From Phytophthora colocasiae (Eukaryota > Oomycota > Peronosporomycetes > Peronosporales > Peronosporaceae): DNA of 64,000 bases. Location of the stretch: contig JAGKQI010000045.1 of the NCBI GenBank assembly GCA_018806915.1, positions 1,178,001 through 1,242,000 of the forward strand. The letters are read 5' to 3'. Positions 22,238 through 31,927 of the stretch are shown piece by piece; positions within the stretch are counted from its first letter, which is position 1; each line of letters starts with the position of its first letter. The notes beneath the pieces were generated by a model. It had not been told where the DNA came from and made no database searches. It was given only the letters and a program-made list of their open reading frames with translations. Both the position numbers and the translations under genes were made by a program.

Positions 22238-23341
22238 CTAGGCGTTTTTTGTGGTCGCCACCCGTTCTGCCGCTTTCTTCTTCCGGCAGACATCCTCAGT
22301 GTGGCCTATGTGATGGCAAAATCTGCACGTCTGTTTAGACGGTGTGTCAGAATGCTTGCTACCACTTCCAGTACTGGTACCCTTTCCACGACTGAATTTT
22401 GGTTGCTCCTGTGAAGCAGCTTGAAGTCCTCCAGTGTTCTGGCCCTTAGTCTTTTCACCTTTGGTGGCTTTGTTATCACCAGGACGCGAATCTTCAAAAC
22501 GCTGCGCTAGTTCAATTGCCTTTTGCAGAGTATCTGGGATATTTTGGGAAACAAAAGCGCTCGTTTCGGCTCTCAAATTCTGCTGAAAAAACCAACGTTT
22601 GACCCCTTCCGGGAGATCTTCCTCCAGTTGTGATAGGAGGTGCTGGAACTTGGTAGTGTAGACCTGTTGCGATCCTGTCCAGCGTAAGTTGTACAGTTTG
22701 GACAGTAATTTATGCTGGAAATCGGAGCCTCGGAAGCGCTGTCGAATTTGCTCCTTGAAAACAACCCAGGTAGCTGGTCGGTCGCCGAGAGACGTTTTAA
22801 ATTCTCGGTACCAAGTTTGAGCCGTTGGACCCAAATTGCCAAATATCAAATTGACAAAATCTGACGTATTGCTCGTCATGTCATCTTGACTGTCGACATA
22901 GTATTGTTCCGTACTGAATATCCACAAGTCTAAGTCCTCACTCGAGTCGCCATTGAAAATAGGAGGGTTCCCTTTTTTCTTCTGCTGCCGTTGAGTGGAT
23001 GCTTGCTGCTGAAGCATTTGCTGCTGGAAGAACGTCTGCTGTTGCATAAGTTGCGCAAACTGCTGCTGCTGTTGCTGCTGAGAGGTAGCCAAGAATTCAA
23101 ACATCTGCCGTAGCATGGAAGTATCAGTTCCAGGAGCAGAAGCTGGCTGCTGCTGTTGTGCTCCGTTTGGAACATTCGTAGATTGCGAAGAATCTTGAGT
23201 CGAGCTTGAAGTTGTCGAGGGAACTCCGTCCGTCGCATCTTCATCTCTCATTCGACGTGTCTGTCGAGGTCGTGGGTACGGACTGCGACCACGAGGCATG
23301 ATTCCTTCTCTGGTACAGTCGAGTTTCTTGAAACTGCTCAC
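22238..23341 (-). CDS. gypsy Gag-like protein with CCHC zinc knuckle
   Basis: The 367-aa ORF starts just inside the 5' LTR. It has a Gln-rich segment (about 75-125) that includes long Q runs. A retrotransposon Gag core follows (LWIFSTEQYYVD, GPTAQTWYREFK, SQQVYTTKFQHLLSQL). A CCHC knuckle lies near the C-terminus (CRFCHHIGHTEDVC). The stop at 22238 lies six bases from the protease reading frame, so pol is expected to be made by frameshift, read-through or re-initiation. The start could also be the internal Met of MPRGRSPYP. Gag packages element RNA into virus-like particles. Confidence 0.85.
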   Translation of the reverse strand: MSSFKKLDCTREGIMPRGRSPYPRPRQTRRMRDEDATDGVPSTTSSSTQDSSQSTNVPNGAQQQQPASAPGTDTSMLRQMFEFLATSQQQQQQQFAQLMQQQTFFQQQMLQQQASTQRQQKKKGNPPIFNGDSSEDLDLWIFSTEQYYVDSQDDMTSNTSDFVNLIFGNLGPTAQTWYREFKTSLGDRPATWVVFKEQIRQRFRGSDFQHKLLSKLYNLRWTGSQQVYTTKFQHLLSQLEEDLPEGVKRWFFQQNLRAETSAFVSQNIPDTLQKAIELAQRFEDSRPGDNKATKGEKTKGQNTGGLQAASQEQPKFSRGKGTSTGSGSKHSDTPSKQTCRFCHHIGHTEDVCRKKKAAERVATTKNA

Positions 23342-23360
23342 GCTTCAATAGTTAATTAAC

Positions 23361-23667
23361 TGTCACGTGGTATCGTGGAGACGCAATTGTACAGACTTGA
23401 GTTGTAGTCGAGACTTGAGTTGTAGCCGAAGCTTGAGTTGTAGTCGAGACTTGAGTTGTAGAAAGTAAAATTGAGAATGAAATTGACGATGATATCAACA
23501 ATAGCTATCTACTCGTGAAGCTGTCTAACACTGGTTGAATGCAAGTTAATGTACTATCCAGGTGCAGCTGAAACTTGAGGAGTCTTGCTGTTCGAGCCAT
23601 GAGGTGATGGCTGAAATAAAACAGCTTGCTGCACGATGATAGCCATGTTGTGGTTGAAACCATGACA
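23361..23667 (-). repeat. 5' LTR of the gypsy element
   Basis: 307 bp, matching the other LTR apart from one fewer 18-bp unit. High identity between the LTRs points to a young insertion. Confidence 0.92.
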
Positions 23668-24144
23668 TTGGAAGCATCGTTGGTTCAGTTTGGCGCGTTT
23701 AATGCATCCCTGAAAGGTGCTCTTGGAGCCGCCACCATGACGAACACACAGACCCCGAGAGACCGCCAGGTTCTTACAATCCTCGATTTGGCACGGAGGT
23801 GCGTTGGTCTTGCGAACTTTAGGCTTCGAATCCGTTGGAGAATCGTCGCCGTCGACGCTGCTGTTGGAGCTCAAATCGCCAACAACGCACAGCGCCGCCA
23901 TGGACATCATCGGCAACCGGCTTTTGTCGCTGCCGTAGCATCGGAGGTTTGTGTATCGCTTGTCACGAGGCATGATGAACGGTGCCGCCAGCGTCTGTCG
24001 GTACGTGAAGGGTGGCTCGGGGCTACTCACAACTGGAGACAAGCTCCGGAAAAGCGACATGGAAGGCGAGCTGAAGCACGGCGTTTCTGGCTTAACCGGA
24101 CCAGAAGGGTTCAGGAGGAACGTGATGTCGGTCTTGCAGTGCAT

Positions 24145-24786
24145 CCCTTGTGAGCTATTGATCGATGAAGGGTGAATTGAAATGTGAGCCATCTCTCGAC
24201 GAAGCAATTTTTTAACTTGACTACTTACTACCCACCTGTTGGTGTCCAAGCAGAAAACCTGAGCAACGGCGTTAGTCTGCAGCTTAGTAAGACCAAGCTT
24301 TAATCCCGACGGTGTTTCACGCGCATAAATCTCGCGTGCTTCACCCTACACCAAACCTGACACGGGCAGTGACAGGCAGCGAAGCTTTCGACCGAGAAAC
24401 ACGCCTCGCGTACCCTCGTCGACTTGCTGGCGGTCTCAAACGAGTGCTCCGTTGCATGCGAGCAGGTTGTATGCTCGACGAGAGCGCTGCGTGTCTGACC
24501 AAGCCACGATTTACATGACTGCAGCGGTAATTCGCTGCTCAAATCGTTGCGAAGGCCCGCCGGAAAATGCTGCCTCGTGCACGGGCACCGTGTGTCTTTG
24601 CACCAACTTCAGCTTCGGTACTTCACTTCAGATCGAAGCAACAGTGAAAACTCCTCACGTTTCATCTAACGACACCACGCCTTTGCGATCGACGCGCACG
24701 CATTCACTTACATCCAAACACACAGATACGTAGATTTAAGAGTGAAGTTCCTTGAGTTAAATATTAGTCTACATGTATTCCTTGCT
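24145..24786. other. Spacer between zinc-finger loci 3 and 4
   Basis: About 640 bp with no recognisable gene. ORFs at 24312-24733 lack conserved motifs. It should contain the promoter of locus 3 and the 3' end of locus 4. Confidence 0.4.
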
Positions 24787-25386
24787 TCATGCCGTCTTGG
24801 CGTGGCGCTGGCAGTAGTAGTCGTACTTCTGGTACGAACGGCGATTGCAACCCTCGTGCTTGCACCGGTTGCCACCGCCGTGAGCCCAGCAGAAACCACC
24901 TTGAGTTGACACCTTCGTGCACTCCGGAGCTTCACAGATGTGACCGCCGCCGTGCGACCAACAGTGACCATACCGCTTGGCCTTCTTCGTGCAGCCAGGC
25001 TCAGTGCACATCTTGTAGCCGCCGTGCTGGAAGCACCGCTGGTAGAGTTTGGCGCGCTTGTTGCAACCGGGTTCGGTGCACTTGGAACCGCCACCGTGGC
25101 GAACGCAGCAGCCACGGGAGACGGCGAGATTCTTGCAGCCTTCGACCTGGCAAGGAGGTGTGTGCGTCTTACGTGGGTGCTTAATGGTTGTTGACGGAGC
25201 GGACGAAGCATCCGACTGCTCATCGTCACTGGAACTGAAGCACTCGGAGCAGAGCGCAGCCATCGACATGGTTGGAACTGCACGTTTGTTGAGGCCGTAG
25301 CACCGGCGCTTCTCGAGAGGTGCGATGTACGAGGCCTCGAGGCGACGGCGGCCCAGGATCGTGCACTCGGGGCTGTTCATGAGGGG

Positions 25387-26317
25387 CAGGGGTCTCCAAA
25401 AATGTATTGTTATTGAAAAAGGGGTATTATTGTAGGGGGACAATAAGGGAGGGAGCGGCCATCTCAATATTTGGCACTTACGCAATTATTGAAAAGGGGG
25501 TCTCTATCTACTTCTTACAGATTAAGAACTATGGTTTTAGAGATCTGCTTCTTCTTCGTTGTCGTCTTCAACTGCGCGTTTCACGGCGTTCGAAATCACT
25601 TCGTCCGTCACTAAGTCCCAGTTCATCTTCAGGTAAAGTAAGGTCTCGAGCATCTCATGACTGATGCTTTTCCGAAGATACCCCAGCATGCACTTAATCT
25701 TGGAGAAAAGACGCTCTACTTGTACCGAAGTGGCTGGCAGCCACGTGAGATCCGAGTATATTGATGCCTCCTTTACGCGCAGTGCAGCTCGAATGTTGAT
25801 CGACTCCATCACTTCTTTTCCTGTACGCCGTCGTTTTTTGCCTGATGTCTCCAAGTTGGTTTCCGGTTCTTCTTGGATACGGCGCCGTTTTGCCTTCTTA
25901 CTGGCAGATTTTGCAGCGACTTCGGTCCTGAAAGATGAAGGTGTTGCATCCGTTGCAGGTTCTTCCTCCGCTTGTTTGGTCTCGATACATCAACGAACAG
26001 ATCTCCTTGTTCGAGAGACCAGGGTCTAAGGTAGCCATGGATGACGAGGGTGAACAAGTTGAATAGAAGAGTGTTGGACTTGGTTCGCAAAATCGGAAAT
26101 GCCAGCATGAGAGTGGCTGTGGTCCCCGGCACGGTATAACGCCCACCGGGAGAGGTTTCGAGGACTGCTTTACTCCTCGACTCTTACCGGATCTTTATAG
26201 TATCCTATAAGTTGAAGTTGACAATAATATTGTCAATTAAGGGTACGTTCATCAATAAGGGATTGAGACGCCTCCAGCCCCGTCAATCCCTAATCCCTAC
26301 TTATTTGGAGAGCCCTG
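25387..26317 (-). mobile_element. hAT element, internally deleted
   Basis: 931 bp. Ends are CAGGGGTCTCCAAA (25387-25400) and the inverted TTTGGAGAGCCCTG (26304-26317), differing at one position. CATGAGGGG is directly repeated outside, consistent with the 8-bp hAT duplication plus one chance base. It contains the first and last parts of a hAT transposase but not the core, so it is a non-autonomous deletion derivative. Confidence 0.88.
25537..26146 (-). pseudogene. hAT transposase remnants
   Basis: The minus strand at 25854-25537 encodes the C-terminal hAT dimerisation region (WLPATSVQVERLFSKIK, then LETLLYLKMNWDL) followed by an acidic tail. Minus-strand frames at 26146-25809 carry a Cys-containing N-terminal part (TCNGCNTFIF, RSRCKICQ) compatible with a BED-like finger, in two frames. 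The central RNase H-like catalytic domain is missing. No functional product is expected. Confidence 0.7.
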
Positions 26318-26419
26318 CATGAGGGGTGACAGACTGGGCGACATGGGCGAATGCTCGGGTGTCGTCGGTGCCTGGGGCCCGGACGGGTTCAGGAGGAACG
26401 AAATGTCAGCTTTGCACAT

Positions 26420-27126
26420 TTGTAGTTTGTGTGCAGTGGATGGAGAATTGAATAGTGAGATTCTGGGCTAGTTGCCGGTTGTCTCCGATACATGCACACG
26501 TCCGGCACATAGATGAGTGACCTGCCGTACTAAGCGAAATGTACCGGAATTGATTCATGGCGCGTGTTTATTTTGGTGCAGCATCTGACAATGCATTCAC
26601 GAGGTGGTGCCGCTGGCAGGTGCCAGTGGATGTATCAAGGTGCTTGCGTCTCATAGCGTCGTGATCCTGTCACAAAGCAAGCCGTCATGAAGTCCAGCAC
26701 CTCGCTCACAGCTGACAGTCAATCTATGTGTACATGCTTTCACTGCTTTCACTACTCGCTGTTTCTTATCTGTCCGCCATCGCACTTGGATATCGGAATT
26801 ATGCTTGAGGCGCCATAGTTTTGGCCGAATACTTGCGTTAAAAGAAACGCAAGTGTGGTGACGCGCGGGTGTCGGAGCCAACGGTAGACACGCAGCACCG
26901 CCAGAAAAACTTCAGGAACTGCGACGGTGCAGCGCTTGAAGTGCACATGACAAACCCTGCAGTGGCGAATGACAGTGTCGTTGTCAATGTTGACAGTGAC
27001 ACAGCATGGATAGGCGAAGCAATTATCGATGAACATGCGCATCGATGGAAATGCTAAGAGTTTCACTACATTTATTGCAATAAATAGCAAGCGTTCACAG
27101 CAAGAGTTTCTTACTACACTATGCAC
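26420..27126. other. Spacer between zinc-finger loci 4 and 5
   Basis: About 700 bp with short unrecognised frames (for example 27126-26752, minus strand). It should include the promoter of locus 4. No repeat or RNA gene was seen. Confidence 0.4.
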
Positions 27127-27964
27127 TTACAAGCTTGTCTCTGTGTTCTCAGCATCTGCATTTAGTTTCGAGTGGTGGACGCAGTAGTATCCGTACTTCT
27201 GGTACGAGCGACGGCTGCAGCCCTCCAGTTTGCAGCGGTTGCCGCCGCCGTGTGCCCAACACAGCCCACCCTGCGTTGACACCTTTACGCACCCTGGAAT
27301 CTCGCAGATCCGGCCACCGCCGTGTGACCAGCAGTGGCCGTAGCGCTTGGCTTTCTTCGTGCAGCCGGGCTCCGTACAGGTCTTAAAACCGCCATGTTGG
27401 AAGCAGCGCTGGTATAATTTAGCACGCTTACAGCAGCCGGCCACAGTGCAGCGCGAACCACCGCCGTGACGCACTCAGCAGCCGCGTGACACGGCCAGAT
27501 TCTTGCAGCCCTCGACCTGGCACGGCGGAGTGTGTGTCTTACGAATCCGCGTCTTGCCGGCGCGGGCGTTATTCGTCGAACCTGTCCTTTGTCCTGCCTC
27601 ATCGTGATCACTACTACCGGTAACCACCGACGACGGACACGAAGTGTTGCTGGAGTTGAAGCTGTTGGTGGCGTACATTGCAGCCAGTGAGAGCATCGGT
27701 AGACGGGTGTTCTCGTCACTGTAACAGCGGAAGTTGCTGAAATGCTTCTCGTAGGTCGGGTCTAATGTGGCCGGTATCTTACGAGTGGGTGAGAACGAGA
27801 GTGTGGCCCGGCCAGGATAATGCACCACCGGCGAGAGGCTCCGGAAGAGTGATATTGGGGGTGGGGTAGCTGGTGGGGTCACAACGCTGTTCTCGACGCT
27901 AGAGGGGAAGCTTATTATTTGGGTATGTGCTGAGGAGGAAGGCGATGTCAGCCTTGCCGTTCAT
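27127..27964 (-). pseudogene. WRKY19-like zinc-finger pseudogene, member 5
   Basis: The family start is an ATG at 27964 (MNGKADIAFLLS). A one-base frame change near 27925 then shifts into the frame that carries ISLFRSLSPVV, a TYEKHF block, LPMLSLAAMY and RKTHTPPCQVEGC. At 27473-27475 an in-frame TGA replaces the conserved Cys of RGCCVRH. The frame then continues open through the remaining four and a half fingers to a stop at 27127. Two independent lesions suggest a recently inactivated gene. A truncated product, or read-through, would need RNA evidence. Confidence 0.8.
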
Positions 27965-28989
27965 GGCGCTGGTTTGTCGTGGAGGTTTGCCAGGCTGGTG
28001 GATAATTTAATTATGAGCCGTCGCCGGCGCCGTCGGCACCTTTGGGTTGCAAAGGCGACAATATTCACGAGGAAACGTGCAAGATGAGTGCTCAGAAGTG
28101 CATTATTGCTTTAGAAGCGCACATTGCGTGTTTTGCAGCGGATTCCGGATTCATGAGCGTGTGAGCGCGAGCCACGAATCGCCATGACGTCGTGCCGGCG
28201 GCAGACACCACGATGGAAGCTTTCGACAGCATTATGTCCGATACCGGTTCGAGCTTTTAAGACGCTGTGGAGGTTGCAAGGCAGGACATCGGACTACCAT
28301 CGCCAAACGATGGCGCAACTACGTAGTGAGCCGTCGAGTTTGACACACGTGGTCACGGCGTTCAGATTTAGCGAGAACAACCTAGAGCGGACGGGCAAAT
28401 CGGGTCATGGAGGCAGTGATGTGCCTTCATCCTCGAGATGGACTTGTCCAGTTTGACAACGTAAGCAAAAGAGAGAAACGCACCAAGCAGCCTGGTTCAG
28501 TTTTTTGCCGGCGGTGCAGACATGCAGCTAAAATCATGCTGCTCACCTGTAAAAAATGCTGGCGGATGCTGTTGGTGTCTTTGTCGAATGGGCGACAACG
28601 GTGGTCGCTGCTGCTCCAGTGGACGGAGAGATGGCCGTCTGACACACACAACACAGCTTAGGCTGCACTGGTCTCATGTTTTCAACGACGAATCCAGAGG
28701 AAAATTTCGCCTTTCAAATGCTAGCAACCTAGATTAATACTCTAACACGACGTGACCCCCCCCCCCCCCCACCCCACCCCCAAATGTAGTGGGACAAGTC
28801 TCACGAGCATTGGCTCAATACCATTGAGGATTCACTTGTGTTTGTTGCACTGGTTCAATCGTCAAGTCGAGTGCGGAAAAACACGAACGGGTCTGTGAAG
28901 CTTTGAATGTTGAGGATTTATTCCACAGGTATCGGCTACGCGTGTGGGCCTCCGTGAAGTTGTGTGTTGATCATGAAGAGGTGCAGTCC
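27965..28989. other. Gene-poor stretch with a C-run
   Basis: About 1 kb. Frames at 28184-28661 are unrecognised. A C-rich tract (about 28757-28782) is a low-complexity run and a likely site of sequencing error. Confidence 0.4.
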
Positions 28990-29124
28990 AAATTGAAGCG
29001 ATTCGGTGCTAAAGCTCCCGACGAAGTGGAGAAGGCACCAGCAGATACGTGAGATGCGAGGCGCAGTATAGTTGCGAGACTTGGCGTCCACGGCGACCGC
29101 TCCACGGAGACTGCGGGGCAGCAT
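28990..29124 (-). pseudogene. Truncated inverted copy of the PPR-like gene 5' end
   Basis: Minus-strand sequence from the ATG at 29124 (AAAATGCTGCCCCGCAGTCT) closely follows the first roughly 45 codons of the PPR-like gene at 36492, including GGAGCGGTCGCCG and TTTAGCACCGAATCGCTTC. One base is missing after GGTCGCCG, giving an early frameshift. Homology also continues upstream of the ATG (AAAATCATAACGTATGC). Similarity ends near 28990. It is the outer part of the inverted duplication centred near 32.86 kb. Confidence 0.82.
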
Positions 29125-29255
29125 TTTGCTCAACGGTGTGGGGAATGACCGTACGCATACGTTATGATTTTCACAAAACATACGTTATGAACTTTAAAAG
29201 AACGTATACATGAGATATACTTAGTAGTAAACAAGGTATACCTAACGCCAAATAA

Positions 29256-29283
29256 ATATCGTATGTATTAATACATACGATAT
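29256..29283. repeat. Perfect 28-bp AT-rich palindrome
   Basis: The half-site ATATCGTATGTATT is followed directly by its exact inverse, with TTAA at the centre. It lies in an AT-rich patch (29190-29290). It could be a cruciform-forming site, a protein-binding site or a relic of a palindromic insertion. Confidence 0.75.
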
Positions 29284-29559
29284 GACCTCATTGCTTGCAG
29301 ATATGAAACCAACCTGGCTGTCAACTACCTCTGCATCCTGTGATAAGCTTACGTACGAAGCCAGTGGCACTAAGATCATCGCGTCGAATTCAGCAGCGAG
29401 CGAGGAGAAACAAGCGCCTGTGTTTATGACAAGTCTCCATGCAAAAGTGCCAAAAGTGCCAAAAAGTGCCTTGCCGGCACATTATCCACGAAGCATTGCT
29501 ACCCAGCTAAACAACCTAGCGCTACCAACGTAGCTCTCGCCGTTGCTCGCTGGACCTAA

Positions 29560-31640
29560 CACTGTCAGGCTGACAGTGCAGTTAAACTCTCCTACGTTAA
29601 ATGCCGCCGCCTTCCTTCATTAACAAGCTATGCTGTAGTACAATATTTGGTCAGCTGGCGTGACGTCGCTGCGGTCGATGCGACGATGGCATCACACCGC
29701 GTGTCAAACCGCCGTGCGCAGGGCACGCGCCGACAATTCTGCTCCCGCGGTCCGCCCATGCAGCCAGTAGTCACTACTGTAGACTGCAGTAGTCTACAGT
29801 CTGTAGTGACTGCGTGCTGGCGCATTCCCGCGCTCAAACTTCAACGCATCAGCTTTGAGAGGCTGAATCGATGGTGGGAATTGCCGCGTGCCGTGAAGCC
29901 GCCATCCAGACGAAATGGCCGACGGCGCCAGCGGATCCCTTGTCTGTCGGTTGCCTCGCCTGCCGCTACATGTATTAAAGTAGTCTAGGGCTACACTGTA
30001 GACCGACCGACGCGTGCCATGCACCACCAGAAGTCTGTGATTGGCGGCATGCGTGCTGCTTAACGGCCGCTCAAGCTGCAGCAGCCTGATAATAGTCGAG
30101 GCGGGTGTCACCACCGCAACGATTTCACTGCCGCTTTGTATGCGTTCGCCAGCTGTTGTCGTCAACGCTCCGAAAAGATACGCGATCGAGTGGGATCCCA
30201 TCGCACCACCCGAATCGGCGCTGGCCAATCGCGGGGCTTCATGGACGGGAGTTTTCAACAGGCGCGTGGCTGCACCGTCGGAAGGCATACAAACAACAAG
30301 TCAAACGCCTCCAGTCAGCGTAGTCAGCGTGTGCCGGCACGCGCCTCCCATTTCAGCCAATCCAGCACCAGAATGCCACGCGCCTTGTAAGGGTACGGTA
30401 AGCGGAGACTCGTGCCACAAGTGAGTGACCACGTCGTTGACGCGCTCTGGCCGTCTATCTATGATAGATTCGGCCTCAACTGGGCTGCACACCGTCATTC
30501 CTCGCGCCGGCTGCAGCGTCTTCGTCGCTATGACCACAACTGAATTGCGCGCGTCGAGCACAGGACGATCGACTGCAGAATCCATCGCGCACTTCCATCA
30601 ACACTTCAAGTGATAGAGCCAACACACGATGCAGGGCAAGTCGGACATCTCGTTCCTACTGAACCCTCAGCCGATGCACACGACGTCCGAAGAACTGCGT
30701 GTGCAGGTGTTGCCTCCCATGTCTCCACCGCCGTCAGCCATGCTCGCCCGACTGGCTGCCATGGCGCAGAGTCCGGATGCGTCGGCCACGTCGTCGCTGC
30801 TGCTGTTGGGCTCGCGCATCGCGCCACTCGAGAAGTTGAGCGGTGGTTGCTGCGGTGACACCATCATGAAGAAGCCGCTGGTGCCTGCGTTGTCTCTGGC
30901 TGCGCTGTGCGAGGCCAGCAGTGGCAGCAGCAGCTACAGCGGCAGTAGCGGCGCCGAATCGAACTGCAGCGACGACGAGGAGGAACAAGCCGTAGCGCAT
31001 ACGACTTCGGAGCTTACGACTACGGCAGCAACAACGGCAGCTTCAACTGGCGAGCAGCAGACAACTGACACTCCGTCTACGAAGCGCGTCTCCTCTAAAA
31101 CCAAGACCACGAAGACCCGGACGGCCCGTAAGCGCGTCCGCAAGAACCGCACGCCGCCATGCCAAGTGGACGGGTGCACGAACATCGCCGTGTCCCGCGG
31201 TTGTTGCGTGCGTCACGGTGGAGGTTCGCGGTGCTCGATTGCCGGTTGCCCGAACCGCGCCAAGCTGTACAAGAAGTGTTTCCAGCACGGCGGCTTCAAG
31301 ACGTGTGCGACGGAGGGGTGCACACGGAAGGCGAAGCGGTACGGCCACTGCTGGTCTCACGGTGGTGGTCGCATCTGCGAGATCCCTGGGTGCGAGAAGG
31401 TGTCTACGCAGGGTGGTCTGTGTTGGGCACACGGTGGGGGCAACCGGTGCAAGTTGGAGGGCTGCAGCCGTCGTTCATACCAGAAGTACAGGTACTACTG
31501 CGTGGATCACGCTTCGCTGAGCAAGGGCGAGTGAATGTTTTTCAGTGAGGGAAAGGTTTGCTCATGAGTACTTAGAAGTATTATTTTAGTTATTTGATGC
31601 CTGCGGGTTACAGAAGACGTGACTTGCAAGCGTGTACAGT
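29560..31640. repeat. Left arm of a ~2.1-kb inverted duplication
   Basis: This arm pairs with 34071-36141 in inverted orientation. Paired coordinates sum to 65711 through the gene region and to 65701 at the outer end, so small indels total about 10 bp. Only scattered differences are visible. It includes a WRKY19-like gene, about 1 kb upstream and about 100 bp downstream. A 19-bp palindrome (CACTGTCAGGCTGACAGTG, 29560-29578) sits at its outer edge, and a nested palindrome near 29767-29810 contains GTAGACTGCAGTAGTCTAC. Confidence 0.92.
30629..31534 (+). CDS. WRKY19-like zinc-finger protein, member 6 (palindrome left copy)
   Basis: The 301-aa intact ORF starts MQGKSDISFLLNPQP. It has an IAPLEKLSG block, an LSLAALC block, a Ser/Thr/Ala-rich acidic middle and a strongly basic stretch (KTKTTKTRTARKRVRKNR) likely to be a nuclear localisation signal. 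Five Cys/His finger repeats run from CQVDGC to YYCVDH (about residues 172-293). The protein is identical to the copy at 34177-35082; I found one synonymous base difference (a GGT/GGC Gly codon near 31367). It is in single-exon form. Transcription is towards the palindrome centre. Biochemical function is unknown; nucleic-acid binding is inferred from the finger repeats. Confidence 0.9.
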   Translation: MQGKSDISFLLNPQPMHTTSEELRVQVLPPMSPPPSAMLARLAAMAQSPDASATSSLLLLGSRIAPLEKLSGGCCGDTIMKKPLVPALSLAALCEASSGSSSYSGSSGAESNCSDDEEEQAVAHTTSELTTTAATTAASTGEQQTTDTPSTKRVSSKTKTTKTRTARKRVRKNRTPPCQVDGCTNIAVSRGCCVRHGGGSRCSIAGCPNRAKLYKKCFQHGGFKTCATEGCTRKAKRYGHCWSHGGGRICEIPGCEKVSTQGGLCWAHGGGNRCKLEGCSRRSYQKYRYYCVDHASLSKGE

Positions 31641-31927
31641 AGTGATAGATCTCTTGTGAGGTTCAGTTTATAAAACTTAAAGTGTTTATCTGACGCTCTC
31701 AGAGTGTTAGAAACATTATTTTTCAAGTTGTGAGCTTCGGTTTTCTGCCATCGGTTGTTAGCAGAAACACTCAATACAAGACTCAGATCGATTCCGCACG
31801 CTTGCCGTATTTGTTGTCAAAAGAATGAAAGCCAAATGAATATACACGTAGTGGGTTTCTTACTAACGTTAGACTTGCCAAGTTATTTACCAATCCTTCA
31901 ATGCAAAATACGGGTAAACACGATGTT

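Larger units (their letters stand above)
18017..23667 (-). mobile_element. Ty3/gypsy LTR retrotransposon with chromodomain
   Basis: This 5651-bp element lies on the minus strand. The LTRs (18017-18341 and 23361-23667) begin TGTCACGTGG and end AACCATGACA on the plus strand. Target-site duplication TTGGA lies at 18012-18016 and 23668-23672. A purine-rich tract (AGGGGAAAGAT on the minus strand) sits next to the 3' LTR at about 18342-18356. Gene order on the minus strand is gag, protease, RT, RNase H, integrase, GPY/F-like segment, chromodomain-like segment, as in Ty3/gypsy. Pol is frameshifted, so this copy is non-autonomous now. It is inserted in a WRKY19-like gene. Confidence 0.93.
17739..24144 (-). 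pseudogene. WRKY19-like zinc-finger gene split by an LTR retrotransposon, member 3
   Basis: The 5' part runs from the ATG at 24144 (MHCKTDITFLLNP) through SLFRSLSPV, LPMMSMAALC and the first finger repeats to CFQ at about 23673. The 3' part, from HGGFKMCTKPGC, is at 18016-17739 and ends at a stop after TKPVMTR. The Ty3/gypsy element at 18017-23667 sits exactly between them, with TTGGA duplicated on both sides. Apart from the insertion the frame is open, so it was an intact member when hit. The 5' finger region has a few family-atypical residues (CVRHGGGSKST, GCIKRAKLN), including loss of one conserved Cys. This may be decay after insertion. Confidence 0.88.
24787..26419 (-). pseudogene. WRKY19-like zinc-finger gene split by a hAT element, member 4
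   Basis: The 5' exon-like part runs from the ATG at 26419 (MCKADISFLLNPSG) to about 26318. The rest lies at 25386-24787, beginning NSPECTILGRRR and continuing through IAPLEKRR, a MSMAALC block, a KHPRKTHTPP linker and five finger repeats to YYCQRHAKTA. Between them sits the hAT element 25387-26317 with a 9-bp direct repeat CATGAGGGG (25378-25386 and 26318-26326). The downstream ORF can be read from an upstream Met inside the hAT sequence (25485), so a chimeric protein is conceivable. The finger region 24810-25158 is identical to locus 2. Confidence 0.87.

Noticed and set aside
28757..28782. C-rich homopolymer tract as a regulatory element
   Set aside because: A simple low-complexity run without flanking structure; more likely a slippage-prone or misread site.
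31043..31432. Long antisense ORFs over the WRKY19-like genes (for example 31043-31432 minus, 34279-34668 plus, 24789-25184 plus)
   Set aside because: They mirror the GC-rich finger codons and recur in every paralogue at the same place; the sense frame carries the conserved Cys/His pattern, so these are shadows.
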